Assembly: GCA_016783285.1 (NCBI GenBank)
Contig: JADHWW010000029.1
Span: 1 to 21,420, forward strand
Origin: Anaerolineae bacterium
Lineage (GTDB): Bacteria; Chloroflexota; Anaerolineae; B4-G1
Reading direction: 5' to 3'
Length of the DNA: 21,420 nt
This document shows, piece by piece, positions 13,417 through 21,420 of the stretch. Both the position numbers and the translations under genes were made by a program. The notes under the pieces are model-generated. The model made no database searches. It saw only the letters and a program-made list of their open reading frames with translations, and was not told the DNA's origin. The stretch's first letter is position 1. Every line of letters begins with the position of its first letter.

Positions 13417-14847
13417 TCACGCCTCCCCGTTCTCGCCTATCACGTGGACTTGGAGCATATTGGTTCCCCCTCCGCCGAAGGGGATACCCGCCGTCAGCAC
13501 CACCGGATCGCCCCACGCCGCCACCCCCAGATCGCACGCCGCCTGTATCATCACCTGCACCATCTCGTCGGTGGTCTTGAACTCGGGCACCAACACGGGC
13601 TGCACGCCCCACACGAGCGCCAGTCGGAACTGCGTCGCCCGGCTCGGGGTCACGGCCACGACGGGAACGCGGGGGCGGTGACGGGCCACCATGCGCGCCG
13701 TCGCGCCCGACATTGTGGAGGTGATGATCGCCTTGGCTCCTACTTCGTTGGTGATCTCGACGGTGGCGCAACTGATGGCCTCCGTGACGGTCCCGTGCCT
13801 GTGGTCACTGCCCCCCGTGTGCAGCAGTCGCCCGTGGGGCAGGTGCGCCTCCGCGTTGGCACAGATCGCCGCCATCGTCTCTGTCGTCTTGACCGGGTAC
13901 CGGCCCACCGCCGTCTCGCCGGAAAGCATCACCGCGTCGGTGCCGTCCAGGATGGCGTTGACGACGTCCGACGCCTCCGCCCGCGTCGGACGCGGATTCT
14001 CGATCATCGTCTGGAGCATCTGCGTGGCGGTGATGACCGGCTTGCTGGCCTGATTGCAGGCCCGAATGATGCGCTTTTGGTGAAACGGCACCTCCTCGGC
14101 GGGCGTCTCCACCCCCAGGTCGCCCCGAGCCACCATGATGCCATCGGCCTCGGCCAGGATCTCGTCGAAAACCGCGAGCGCCTCGGGCTTTTCGATCTTG
14201 GCGATGATGGAAACGTCGGCCCCTTTGCTCTTGAGGAACTGCCGCAGTTCGCACACGTCGGCTGGGCGGCGGACGAAGGAGAGCGCGAAAAAATCCACTC
14301 CCTGCTCCAGCGCAAACAGGGCATCTTCCCGGTCCTTGAGCGTGAGAGCGGAAAAGCGGAGCGTCGCGCCGGGGACGTTGATCCCCTTGTGAGAGGTGAG
14401 TGGGCCGCCCGTGACCACGCGACATTTCAAGCAGCCTTCACCGGCCTGCACGACGATCAATTCCAGGCGGCCATCGTCCAGCAGCACGGACTGACCAGGC
14501 CGCAGATCGCGCAGCAACTGCGGGTGGGGCACGGGTATCTCGTCCGTCGCGCCTGGCCGGAGATGTGACGTCAGCGTCACCTCGTCGCCCTCGCGCAGTT
14601 CGATTGCTTCACCCTCGATCTCACCCACACGTAACTTTGGTCCCTGCAGGTCAGCGATGATGGCCACCAGTCGGCCTTCCTCCTCTGCAACCTGCCGCAG
14701 GGTGGCGATAGATTGAGCGTGAGTGGCATGGTCGCCGTGCGAAAAGTTGATGCGGGCCACGTCCATCCCCGCCCGCATCAGACCACGCATCACCTGGGGT
14801 GAATTGGAGGCCGGGCCAATGGTACAGACGATCTTGGTACGTTGCAT
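13417..14847 (-). CDS. pyk: Pyruvate kinase
   Basis: A 476-residue enzyme of the last glycolytic step (phosphoenolpyruvate + ADP to pyruvate + ATP), of usual bacterial length. Visible are the N-terminal TKIVCTIGPAS strand and RINFSHGDH. The active-site segment is IIAKIEKPEAL (K217, Mg ligand E219), and ADGIMVARGDLGVE supplies the second Mg ligand D243. Then come TATQMLQTMIENPRPTRAE and the C-terminal regulatory domain. There is no extra C-terminal PEP-utiliser domain. The gene follows the PPC lipoprotein gene at 107 bp, with two hairpins between, and converges with the zinc-ribbon gene. Enolase lies two genes upstream on the same strand. Confidence 0.97.
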   Translation of the reverse strand: MQRTKIVCTIGPASNSPQVMRGLMRAGMDVARINFSHGDHATHAQSIATLRQVAEEEGRLVAIIADLQGPKLRVGEIEGEAIELREGDEVTLTSHLRPGATDEIPVPHPQLLRDLRPGQSVLLDDGRLELIVVQAGEGCLKCRVVTGGPLTSHKGINVPGATLRFSALTLKDREDALFALEQGVDFFALSFVRRPADVCELRQFLKSKGADVSIIAKIEKPEALAVFDEILAEADGIMVARGDLGVETPAEEVPFHQKRIIRACNQASKPVITATQMLQTMIENPRPTRAEASDVVNAILDGTDAVMLSGETAVGRYPVKTTETMAAICANAEAHLPHGRLLHTGGSDHRHGTVTEAISCATVEITNEVGAKAIITSTMSGATARMVARHRPRVPVVAVTPSRATQFRLALVWGVQPVLVPEFKTTDEMVQVMIQAACDLGVAAWGDPVVLTAGIPFGGGGTNMLQVHVIGENGEA

Positions 14848-14870
14848 CTCACTTCAAGCCTCTTTGACCT

Positions 14871-14921
14871 GGAAGCGCCAACTCGTTGGCGTCTTCCAAC
14901 GGCGACCGAAACGAGTTTCGG
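14871..14921. repeat. Two hairpins between the lipoprotein gene and pyk
   Basis: GGAAGCGCCAAC (14871-14882) pairs with GTTGGCG-T-CTTCC (14885-14897) with one bulge. CCGAAAC (14906-14912) pairs with GTTTCGG (14915-14921). On the minus strand they follow the lipoprotein stop by ~30 bp and end ~24 nt before the pyk start. They could act as an attenuator or terminator for the upstream gene; no T-run is seen. Confidence 0.6.
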
Positions 14922-14954
14922 CTTCCATCCAGCGGAAAATTAGCAGCATTGACC

Positions 14955-16637
14955 CTACGGTCCGGTCAGAGCCAACACGTATTCACCCGCATCCTGGTCA
15001 CCATAGCCCCGCGCGATGATGCGATAGGCGCCGCTCAGCGGCAACTCGAATGTGGAGATTTCGGCGTTGGCTTCTCCACCACTGTCGTCGTCGGTCACGA
15101 CCCGCACACCGTCGGGCGCGAACAGTTCGAGATAAGTATCCATATCCTCGTTCACGGCGGTCATGGAGATGGTGATCACATCGCCCTCCTGGCCCTCAAA
15201 TAACCAGTGATGACGTGTGCCGGCCTTCAGGGTGACGCTCACCGTCTCACCGTAGGCCAGAGTGCCCTCTGTCACCATCTCTGTCTGCTCCAACGTGAGT
15301 TCGTACGCCCCGCCCAGGCCAAACGCGGCATTGCTAACGACGATGCGATAGATGCCGTCGGCGGGCAGTTCGTAATACTCGATGAGAGCATTCAATCCCT
15401 CACCGCTGTCATCGTCGTCGGTGAGTGCAACGCCGTTGGGACTGTACAACTCGAGGTAGCAATCCAGATCCTCGTCTCCATCCAGCCCGTTCATAACGAT
15501 CGTGACCACGTCCCCCTCGGCGCCCTGGAAGAACCATCCTTGCTGCGCTTCTTCTGTCAGCGTCCCCTCGACCGTCTGGCCGTACTCGATCACCTCGCCC
15601 TGAGGCTCTGCGGCGATCTCGAGGCTGAGAGTGTAATCGCCCGCGCCGCTGTAGGTCAGGGCGTGGATGGTGTAGACGCCGGAGACGGTCACGGGAAAGT
15701 CCGCGATGAGGGCATTGTAACCCTCGCCACTGTCATCGTCTTCGGCGACGATAGCCCCATCCCCATCGTAGAGTTCCAGGTAGAGGTCCAAGACGTCGGG
15801 GTCAACGGCGTCCAGTCGAATGATGACGTATCCCTCTTCCGCCTCAAAGTACCAGATGTCCACACCGGCGGGGGGCAGAGTGCCTTCTACCATCTCTCCC
15901 GGCTGGATCGGGCCTCTTTCCACGGGTTCCGGCAACTCTGGCGGGAAGAACTCCAGGCTGGCGAACATGTCCCGAAAGATCGGTTCGTAAGGGGACCAGT
16001 CGGCCTCCGGTGAGGCGCCCAGCCCAAAGCCGGCTACTTGCTCACTCACAGCAGCGATGATATAGCCGTGCAGTTGAACGTCGGCCCACTCGTCGGTCCA
16101 ACTTGCCTCGACGCCAACGCCGGGGATTTCGCCAAAGGTCCAGGTCTCGCTCTCCCAGATCTCGGCTCCTCCTTCCCCGCTCAGGCTCTCCAATATACCA
16201 TCCAGCAGATCCTCTGCTGTCGCGTCTGGCCCGAATTCCAGTTCTATCTCCCCACGACCGACCGTCAGGACCGCAAGCATCGGCCCTTCCACCGGATCGA
16301 GGTACTCCAGCATCTCCTCGTTCTCGACAAAATAGACGCCCCCATCCTCGGTCTCGTATATCCAATCCGCCGGGTAGAGAATACTAAAGCCCGCCAGGGG
16401 ATCGGCATACGTGCTCATTTCTCTTGGTGGAGGTTCCGGGGTTGGGGTCAACGTGGGCGCCTCGGTGGGCTCCGGGGTCGGCTTGACCTCGCTCACTGGA
16501 GTATGAACGGGCGTGTGAACTGGGGTATGGGTTGGCCTTGGCTGGGGCACGAGCGGGCAGATGCCGCATCCCAAACTCGCCAGGAGCAACGTCAGCCCTG
16601 CTACTGTGGTCAGCCATAAGGTTCGTCTACTGGTCAT
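14955..16637 (-). CDS. Exported protein (probable lipoprotein) with PsbP-like region and three PPC domains
   Basis: A 560-residue protein starting at an ATG with AAAGGAG 6 nt upstream. The N-terminus has an Arg-rich start, a hydrophobic stretch and ASLGC with C24; as a lipobox this is imperfect (Ser at -3). A Pro/Thr linker (HTPVHTPVHTPV .. TPEPTEAPTLTPTPEPP, about 32-70) follows. Residues ~75-220 (FSILYPADWIYETEDGGVYFVEN ...) resemble the PsbP/DUF1795 fold. Three pre-peptidase C-terminal (PPC, PF04151-like) domains come next, each with a LDxYLELY/F strand and a DDDSG(E/G) turn, the latter probably binding calcium. PPC domains usually accompany secreted peptidases; here no peptidase domain is present, so it is probably a surface binding protein. 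Confidence 0.85.
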   Translation of the reverse strand: MTSRRTLWLTTVAGLTLLLASLGCGICPLVPQPRPTHTPVHTPVHTPVSEVKPTPEPTEAPTLTPTPEPPPREMSTYADPLAGFSILYPADWIYETEDGGVYFVENEEMLEYLDPVEGPMLAVLTVGRGEIELEFGPDATAEDLLDGILESLSGEGGAEIWESETWTFGEIPGVGVEASWTDEWADVQLHGYIIAAVSEQVAGFGLGASPEADWSPYEPIFRDMFASLEFFPPELPEPVERGPIQPGEMVEGTLPPAGVDIWYFEAEEGYVIIRLDAVDPDVLDLYLELYDGDGAIVAEDDDSGEGYNALIADFPVTVSGVYTIHALTYSGAGDYTLSLEIAAEPQGEVIEYGQTVEGTLTEEAQQGWFFQGAEGDVVTIVMNGLDGDEDLDCYLELYSPNGVALTDDDDSGEGLNALIEYYELPADGIYRIVVSNAAFGLGGAYELTLEQTEMVTEGTLAYGETVSVTLKAGTRHHWLFEGQEGDVITISMTAVNEDMDTYLELFAPDGVRVVTDDDSGGEANAEISTFELPLSGAYRIIARGYGDQDAGEYVLALTGP

Positions 16638-16707
16638 CCGTGTCTCCTTTACGTAAATCTACCTCGCTTCTGAGGCCTCAAGTCCACTGCGAATGTGCTG
16701 TCACAAT

Positions 16708-16929
16708 TCACCGCTTACTCCGTTCTGCACGGATGTATTCTTCTATTGGCACGGAGACTCCCTTCTCACGCAGGCGGCGTCTGAACTCTTCCAACGATGG
16801 CTTTGGGTGTCTATGCTGCTCATCAAGACCGGTATGCTGATACTCGGACAACTCTAGCATCCCGGCCTCGATCATGTTTTGCATAAAGCGGGGTAGTTTC
16901 TGTTGTTCACAAGTTACCTGAGTTTCCAT
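16708..16929 (-). CDS. Small antitoxin-like protein, possibly an orphan
   Basis: A 73-residue protein starting at an ATG with GGAGG 7 nt upstream; the same frame extends further upstream only as an Arg-rich shadow of the enolase gene. The C-terminal half PSLEEFRRRLREKG..IEEYIRAERSKR resembles the tails of small antitoxins that pair with PIN-type toxins (pattern SLEE-x-RRRL ... I-x-x-ERxxR). The N-terminal half FMQNMIEAGMLELSE lacks a clear DNA-binding motif. No toxin gene lies on either side: enolase is upstream and a lipoprotein downstream. It may be an orphan antitoxin or an unrelated small protein. Confidence 0.6.
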   Translation of the reverse strand: METQVTCEQQKLPRFMQNMIEAGMLELSEYQHTGLDEQHRHPKPSLEEFRRRLREKGVSVPIEEYIRAERSKR

Positions 16930-16964
16930 TGAACACCTCCATTTAACCTTGGGGCATCTGACGT

Positions 16965-18266
<1,302 letters not shown>

Positions 18267-18277
18267 TCATTCTAGTC

Positions 18278-18379
18278 TCATTGATTTTCCGGGTAGGCTC
18301 CGATCACATAGACAGGCACGTCACGCTCGCGACACGCTGCCAGGATATGCTCTAGTTCTTGCAGCAGTATCTGTTCCAT
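18278..18379 (-). CDS. Short fragment-like ORF (33 residues) before enolase
   Basis: It reads MEQILLQELEHILAACRERD then VPVYVIGAYPENQ, a helix followed by a beta strand. This looks like the start of a folded protein, yet it stops after 33 residues, 23 bp before eno. The ATG lies 4 nt after the stop of the larger upstream gene and has no ribosome site of its own, so only coupled translation could express it. It is either a truncated gene left by the rearrangement that duplicated the eno 5' end, or the frameshifted tail of the upstream gene. Confidence 0.4.
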   Translation of the reverse strand: MEQILLQELEHILAACRERDVPVYVIGAYPENQ

Positions 18380-18383
18380 AAAG

Positions 18384-19148
18384 TTAGCCAGAAGCCCAAC
18401 GTGGGCGCAGGTCAAATACCACCTTGCCCACCACGTGGCGGGGCAAGAACACCTGCGTTCCCCAGCGTGCGCTGCTCCTCGGATAGGAGCCAGAATCCGC
18501 GCCTTTGATTGCTCGCCGCCGGAGCCAACGCCGCGGAGGATGAGGGGGAAAAGTGCCGATCGGATGATGGGACGTCCGTTCTCGCAACTGCTCAATCACC
18601 GTCTGCGGGATCAATTCGCGGCCCGCCTCGCGATTAACGATCTCGGCCAGAATCCCCAACGCCACCGCCTGTCCGGTAGTCGTCGTCTGCTCAACCAGGT
18701 AGACCCAATCCAACGTCTCCCGCCCGGCCACCAGGATCGCTGCGACTTCAGCATAAGCACTCTCGCCCCTGGCCTGGGCCAGCAAATTCAAACACGAGTC
18801 CTCGGCAGACTCGTAGCTCACGCCCTGGACGATTTGCCTGCGGGCGTGTAAGGAGGGAGTCAGATCCGATCTCAGAACGACGACGAAACCTTTGCCGATC
18901 ACTTCTTTCCGGCCGGGGGGTTCCGTCGAAGCGTGCACTCCTGCCACAGCCAGGTGCTTCTGCCACCAGGACGAATCGTCCGGGTATATCCGCAGCGCCA
19001 CGACCCCCGGTGCGGGGAAAAGCCAACGATGGTGCTGAAATGAAGCGTGAGTGTCTGTGACCAGGTAATGGCGCGGCGCCACAGCGAGCTTTTGTCGCAG
19101 CAGCGCCGGCAGAACCCCTTTTTCAGCAACTTGAGCGACTCGAGTCAT
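18384..19148 (-). CDS. Unrecognised 254-residue protein between two enolase starts
   Basis: Not recognised. Start chosen at ATG 19148 because GGAGAAG stands 9 nt upstream; the in-frame ATG at 19166 would add six residues. No signal peptide or TM segment. Plausible secondary structure: LPALLRQKLAVAP helix, HRWLFPAPGVVALRIYPDD strands, SWWQKHL, KGFVVVLRSDL, and a long helical part AEDSCLNLLAQARGESAYAEVAAILVAGRETLDWVYLVEQ. An Arg/Pro-rich stretch (PPHPPRRWLRRRAIKG) precedes a beta-rich end TQVFLPRHVVGKVVFDLRPRW. The Arg-rich segment may mark low-quality or decayed coding sequence. The gene sits exactly between a truncated and an intact enolase 5' end. Confidence 0.6.
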   Translation of the reverse strand: MTRVAQVAEKGVLPALLRQKLAVAPRHYLVTDTHASFQHHRWLFPAPGVVALRIYPDDSSWWQKHLAVAGVHASTEPPGRKEVIGKGFVVVLRSDLTPSLHARRQIVQGVSYESAEDSCLNLLAQARGESAYAEVAAILVAGRETLDWVYLVEQTTTTGQAVALGILAEIVNREAGRELIPQTVIEQLRERTSHHPIGTFPPHPPRRWLRRRAIKGADSGSYPRSSARWGTQVFLPRHVVGKVVFDLRPRWASG

Positions 19149-19179
19149 ATCAACCACTTCTCCCATTCTATGCTCGCTA

Positions 19180-19454
<275 letters not shown>

Positions 19455-19482
19455 TTGACTTTATTGCCATCTGGAGTATAAT
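19455..19482 (+). promoter_or_regulatory. Strong sigma70 promoter with no gene behind it
   Basis: TTGACT (19455-19460) and a perfect TATAAT (19477-19482) are 16 bp apart. Transcription would start near 19489 on the plus strand, opposite to all surrounding genes. No plus-strand reading frame with a ribosome site follows. Confidence 0.7.
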
Positions 19483-19488
19483 AAAAGC

Positions 19489-19630
19489 AACAAAAAAACG
19501 GACCTTCGGCTCAGGCTGAAGCGATCAACGTTTCCCCTCGGTGAAAGAGTTCCCTGTGCCTTGCTCAGCAAGGCCGGTTCGGGAGCGAGCCAGGGATTAC
19601 ACCCTGGATAGCCGAGGCGGTTTTATTTTG
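19489..19630 (+). ncRNA. Candidate structured small RNA (~140 nt)
   Basis: The stretch downstream of the promoter folds well by eye. CTTCGGC (19504-19510) pairs with GCTGAAG (19515-19521). CCTTGC (19559-19564) pairs with GCAAGG (19568-19573). GGTTCG (19576-19581) pairs with CGAGCC (19586-19591). TCCCTG (19551-19556) with CAGGGA (19591-19596) encloses the last two as a three-way junction, and CCTCGG (19536-19541) with CCGAGG (19612-19617) closes the whole. An alternative hairpin CCAGGG/CCCTGG (19590-19595 and 19602-19607) competes with the junction stem. TTTTATTTT (19621-19629) is a likely terminator tail. A closed end stem and internal bulges recall 6S RNA, but I cannot assign a family. It lies antisense to nothing coding. 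Confidence 0.5.
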
Positions 19631-19725
19631 GACGATGACGTGGTTGGGTTATCAAAGTTGAAACCGATGTCGCCCGACCAATCGAGAAAACTGTAAGGTG
19701 GTCTCAGCATAAAAGATCTTTCGCG
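19631..19725. other. Intergenic stretch, nothing recognised
   Basis: No reading frame, repeat or strong hairpin was seen between the T-run and the stop codon of the minus-strand DRTGG gene. Confidence 0.4.
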
Positions 19726-20802
19726 CTACTCTCCCAACCCCATCCCCTCGTACAACCGCTCAAAGTCAAAGTGCTCGACCAGCAAAGCCTCGAACTGCTC
19801 CAGTTTAGCCCGCTGCCCCAACCGCGTCTTGCCAAAGACGCGCTCGATGGCCTCCACCGTCTCCATCGTATTCCCACGCACGAGGAGCACCGGCACACTG
19901 GCTTCCTCGGCGCGACGCAGCACCTCTGGCATAGGCCGCAGGTGGCCGGTCAGAACCAGGCATTTGACCGCTGTCTCCAGTGCCACCAGTTGCATGTCGG
20001 CCCGGTCGCCGCCGGTGATGACTGCTTTGGTGCCGGGTATGCGCCGTATGCGGGGTAGGGCTTGCTCCACGCTCATCGCCCCAACCACCAGATGCTCGAT
20101 CAGTTCGTCCCTCTTCTCCGGCAGGGCCAGGAACTCGCCTTGCAACACGTCGGCCAGTTCTCCCACGCTGATGGCCTGCAACTGCTGGCGCAGGGGCAGC
20201 GCGCCCAGCAGCGGAATGTCACGCGACTCCAGGTAGGGGTGGGCGACGTTGACGACAAAGTCCATCTCCTCGTCGGGCACTTTGTTGACCATCACCCCCA
20301 GCAGCCGCTCGCCTAGCCGCAGTTTGGCGACCAGGCAGTCGTCCAGCAGCGACATCCGGTCGTAGAAATACGTCACAGCCAGCGCGGGCACGTCCAGCGC
20401 TTCCGCCACGACCGGCGTACCCAATCCCACGCTGAACCCTTCCCTCGCCGATGCCCCGCCTTCCAGCAGCACGACGTCCTTGCCTGCGCTCACGCGCTCA
20501 AAGGCCGCCTTGACCTGGGCCAGCAGATCAGGGGGCGCTTCACCTGTGAGTTCCTGCATCAACAACTTCTGGGTCAGCACGACGCCAACCAGGTCACACG
20601 GGTCTTCGGACAGCCCAAGTGTCCGCCGCACGAAGTCCGCATCTTCGTCCGCCACCCGGCCGCCGACCTGCCACGGTTGCGTGCTCAGCGGCTTGAGATA
20701 GCCGACCTCGTAGCCATCGGCCTGCAAGCGCCTGCCTAATCCCAGGCAGAGCGCCGTCTTGCCGCTAAAAGTGTGTAGGGATGTGACATATAATGCTTTC
20801 AT
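19726..20802 (-). CDS. BioD-like ATPase with DRTGG domain (phosphotransacetylase family N-terminal region)
   Basis: A 358-residue protein of the group resembling the N-terminal half of long phosphotransacetylases (COG0857). The N-terminus MKALYVTSLHTFSGKTAL carries a BioD-type P-loop ending SGKT (13-16). A dethiobiotin-synthetase-like domain runs to about 215 (VLLEGGA, VTYFYDR, GVMVNKVP). The DRTGG domain follows, with the variant motif ITGGDRAD at about 265-275. The catalytic acetyltransferase domain of Pta is absent. Start set at ATG 20802 behind AAGGAGG (5 nt); an ATG 18 bp upstream overlaps that site. It begins 14 bp after the stop of the acyl-CoA synthetase gene, a pairing common in Chloroflexota, which suggests a sensory or regulatory partner of that enzyme. 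Confidence 0.87.
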   Translation of the reverse strand: MKALYVTSLHTFSGKTALCLGLGRRLQADGYEVGYLKPLSTQPWQVGGRVADEDADFVRRTLGLSEDPCDLVGVVLTQKLLMQELTGEAPPDLLAQVKAAFERVSAGKDVVLLEGGASAREGFSVGLGTPVVAEALDVPALAVTYFYDRMSLLDDCLVAKLRLGERLLGVMVNKVPDEEMDFVVNVAHPYLESRDIPLLGALPLRQQLQAISVGELADVLQGEFLALPEKRDELIEHLVVGAMSVEQALPRIRRIPGTKAVITGGDRADMQLVALETAVKCLVLTGHLRPMPEVLRRAEEASVPVLLVRGNTMETVEAIERVFGKTRLGQRAKLEQFEALLVEHFDFERLYEGMGLGE

Positions 20803-20816
20803 CGTTTCCTCCTTAT

Positions 20817-21420
20817 TCAACCCAGCACCAGCCGCATGTCAATTGCTATCGCCCCGCGTCCCTCGTCAAAGACTATCAGCGGGTTAATGTCCAATTCCAC
20901 GATCTCGGGGAAATCCGTCACCAATTGGCTCACCCGTAGAAGCGCGTCCACCATCGCCTCGTGGTCGGCCGGCGGCTCGCCCCGGACGCCCTCCAGCAAG
21001 GGGTAGGAGCGAATCTCGCGCATCATCTCCTCGGCCTCCTGGCGGCCGAAGGGGGCGATGCGGAAAGCAATGTCCTTCAGCGCTTCCACGTAAATGCCGC
21101 CCAGTCCAAAGCCGACCAACGGCCCGAATTGCGGATCACGGCTCATCCCCACCAGCACCTCTCGCCCGCCCGGCACCATCTGCTGCACCAGGCAGCCCCA
21201 GATGCGCGCCCCGGGCACGTACCGCCCGGCCCGGTAGACGATGAGGTCGAAGGCATCCCGCACGTCGCCAGGTGAGCGCAAGTTCAGTTTGACGCCGCCC
21301 ACGTCCGTCTTGTGCAGGATGTCGGGAGAGGCGATCTTGAGCACGACTGGATAGCCGATATCTTCCGCAATCTCTATCGCTTCCTCGGTTGTCTTGGCCA
21401 GGCGCGATTGGGGGATGGGG
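20817..21420 (-). CDS. ADP-forming acetate-CoA ligase, C-terminal ATP-grasp part; 5' end outside window
   Basis: The frame is open to the window edge, so the last ~200 residues are seen. PIPQSRLAKTTEEAIEIAED, then YPVVLKIASPDILHKTDVGGVKL and the glycine-rich loop LVGFGLGGIYVEALKD, with DINPLIV near the end, match the ATP-grasp_5 (beta) part of ADP-forming acetyl-CoA synthetase (acd family). These enzymes make ATP from acyl-CoA, ADP and phosphate, a main energy-yielding step of acetate-forming fermenters. Whether the CoA-binding alpha part is fused upstream cannot be seen. The DRTGG/BioD-like gene follows 14 bp downstream, so the two are probably co-transcribed. Related lysine/protein acetyltransferases with the same fold exist; the missing N-terminus would decide. 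Confidence 0.88.
   Translation of the reverse strand, partial: PIPQSRLAKTTEEAIEIAEDIGYPVVLKIASPDILHKTDVGGVKLNLRSPGDVRDAFDLIVYRAGRYVPGARIWGCLVQQMVPGGREVLVGMSRDPQFGPLVGFGLGGIYVEALKDIAFRIAPFGRQEAEEMMREIRSYPLLEGVRGEPPADHEAMVDALLRVSQLVTDFPEIVELDINPLIVFDEGRGAIAIDMRLVLG

Noticed and set aside
13189..14568. 459-residue plus-strand frame opposite pyk
   Set aside because: It runs across the zinc-ribbon and pyruvate kinase genes with His/Arg-rich low-complexity sequence; pyruvate kinase motifs on the other strand are decisive.
15207..16013. 268-residue plus-strand frame opposite the PPC lipoprotein
   Set aside because: Mirror image of the repeated PPC domains; no ribosome site and no recognisable domain.
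19489..19630. Assignment of the RNA candidate as a cobalamin, TPP, SAM or c-di-GMP riboswitch, SRP RNA, tmRNA or RNase P RNA
   Set aside because: None of the conserved core sequences of these families could be found by eye, and no gene follows on the plus strand that a riboswitch could control.

Overview
The window looks like a chromosomal segment of an uncultured Chloroflexota bacterium, most likely Anaerolineae. This is an inference from style, not from a marker gene. The signs are high GC, the C-terminal IYLPLV-type motif on a secreted protein, PPC-domain lipoproteins, an ADP-forming acetyl-CoA synthetase next to a BioD-like/DRTGG protein, and many short palindromic or tandem repeats between and even inside genes.

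Left end (1-3300): the C-terminal part of a large secreted beta-domain protein; a repeat-rich gap with a likely promoter and a long hairpin; a 597-residue AAA-type ATPase with a C-terminal PD-(D/E)XK-like domain; and a gap holding a fragment that resembles the upstream PKD gene.

Plus-strand block (3178-10460): a near-consensus promoter precedes eight closely spaced genes. They encode an RseP/RasP-like intramembrane protease, a HEAT-repeat protein, a membrane-anchored HEITH metallopeptidase, a DEDDy exonuclease, an unrecognised 124-residue protein, a PflX-like radical SAM protein, acylphosphatase and a membrane-anchored FecR-like protein. The block ends at a 12-bp terminator-like hairpin. Ten perfect 7-bp repeats sit on the HEAT/peptidase junction and supply both the stop of one gene and the start of the next.

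Middle (10469-13397): a 175-bp element bounded by inverted repeats; a leaderless jelly-roll/Ig-like protein and radC on the minus strand behind a TTGACA promoter; and a divergent two-TM zinc-ribbon protein on the plus strand with an extended -10 promoter.

Right part (13417-21420, minus strand): pyruvate kinase, a triple-PPC putative lipoprotein, a small antitoxin-like protein, enolase, an unrecognised 254-residue protein, a truncated second copy of the enolase 5' end, and the DRTGG/ADP-forming acetyl-CoA synthetase pair. Together enolase, pyruvate kinase and the acyl-CoA synthetase fit lower glycolysis with ATP made from acetyl-CoA. A strong plus-strand promoter at 19455-19482 has no open reading frame behind it but faces a very structured stretch ending in a T-run, which I read as a candidate small RNA.

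No tRNA, rRNA, CRISPR array, transposase or integrase was seen. The most interesting items are the heptamer array at 5574-5643, the eno 5'-end duplication around 18252-19338, and the candidate RNA at 19489-19630.
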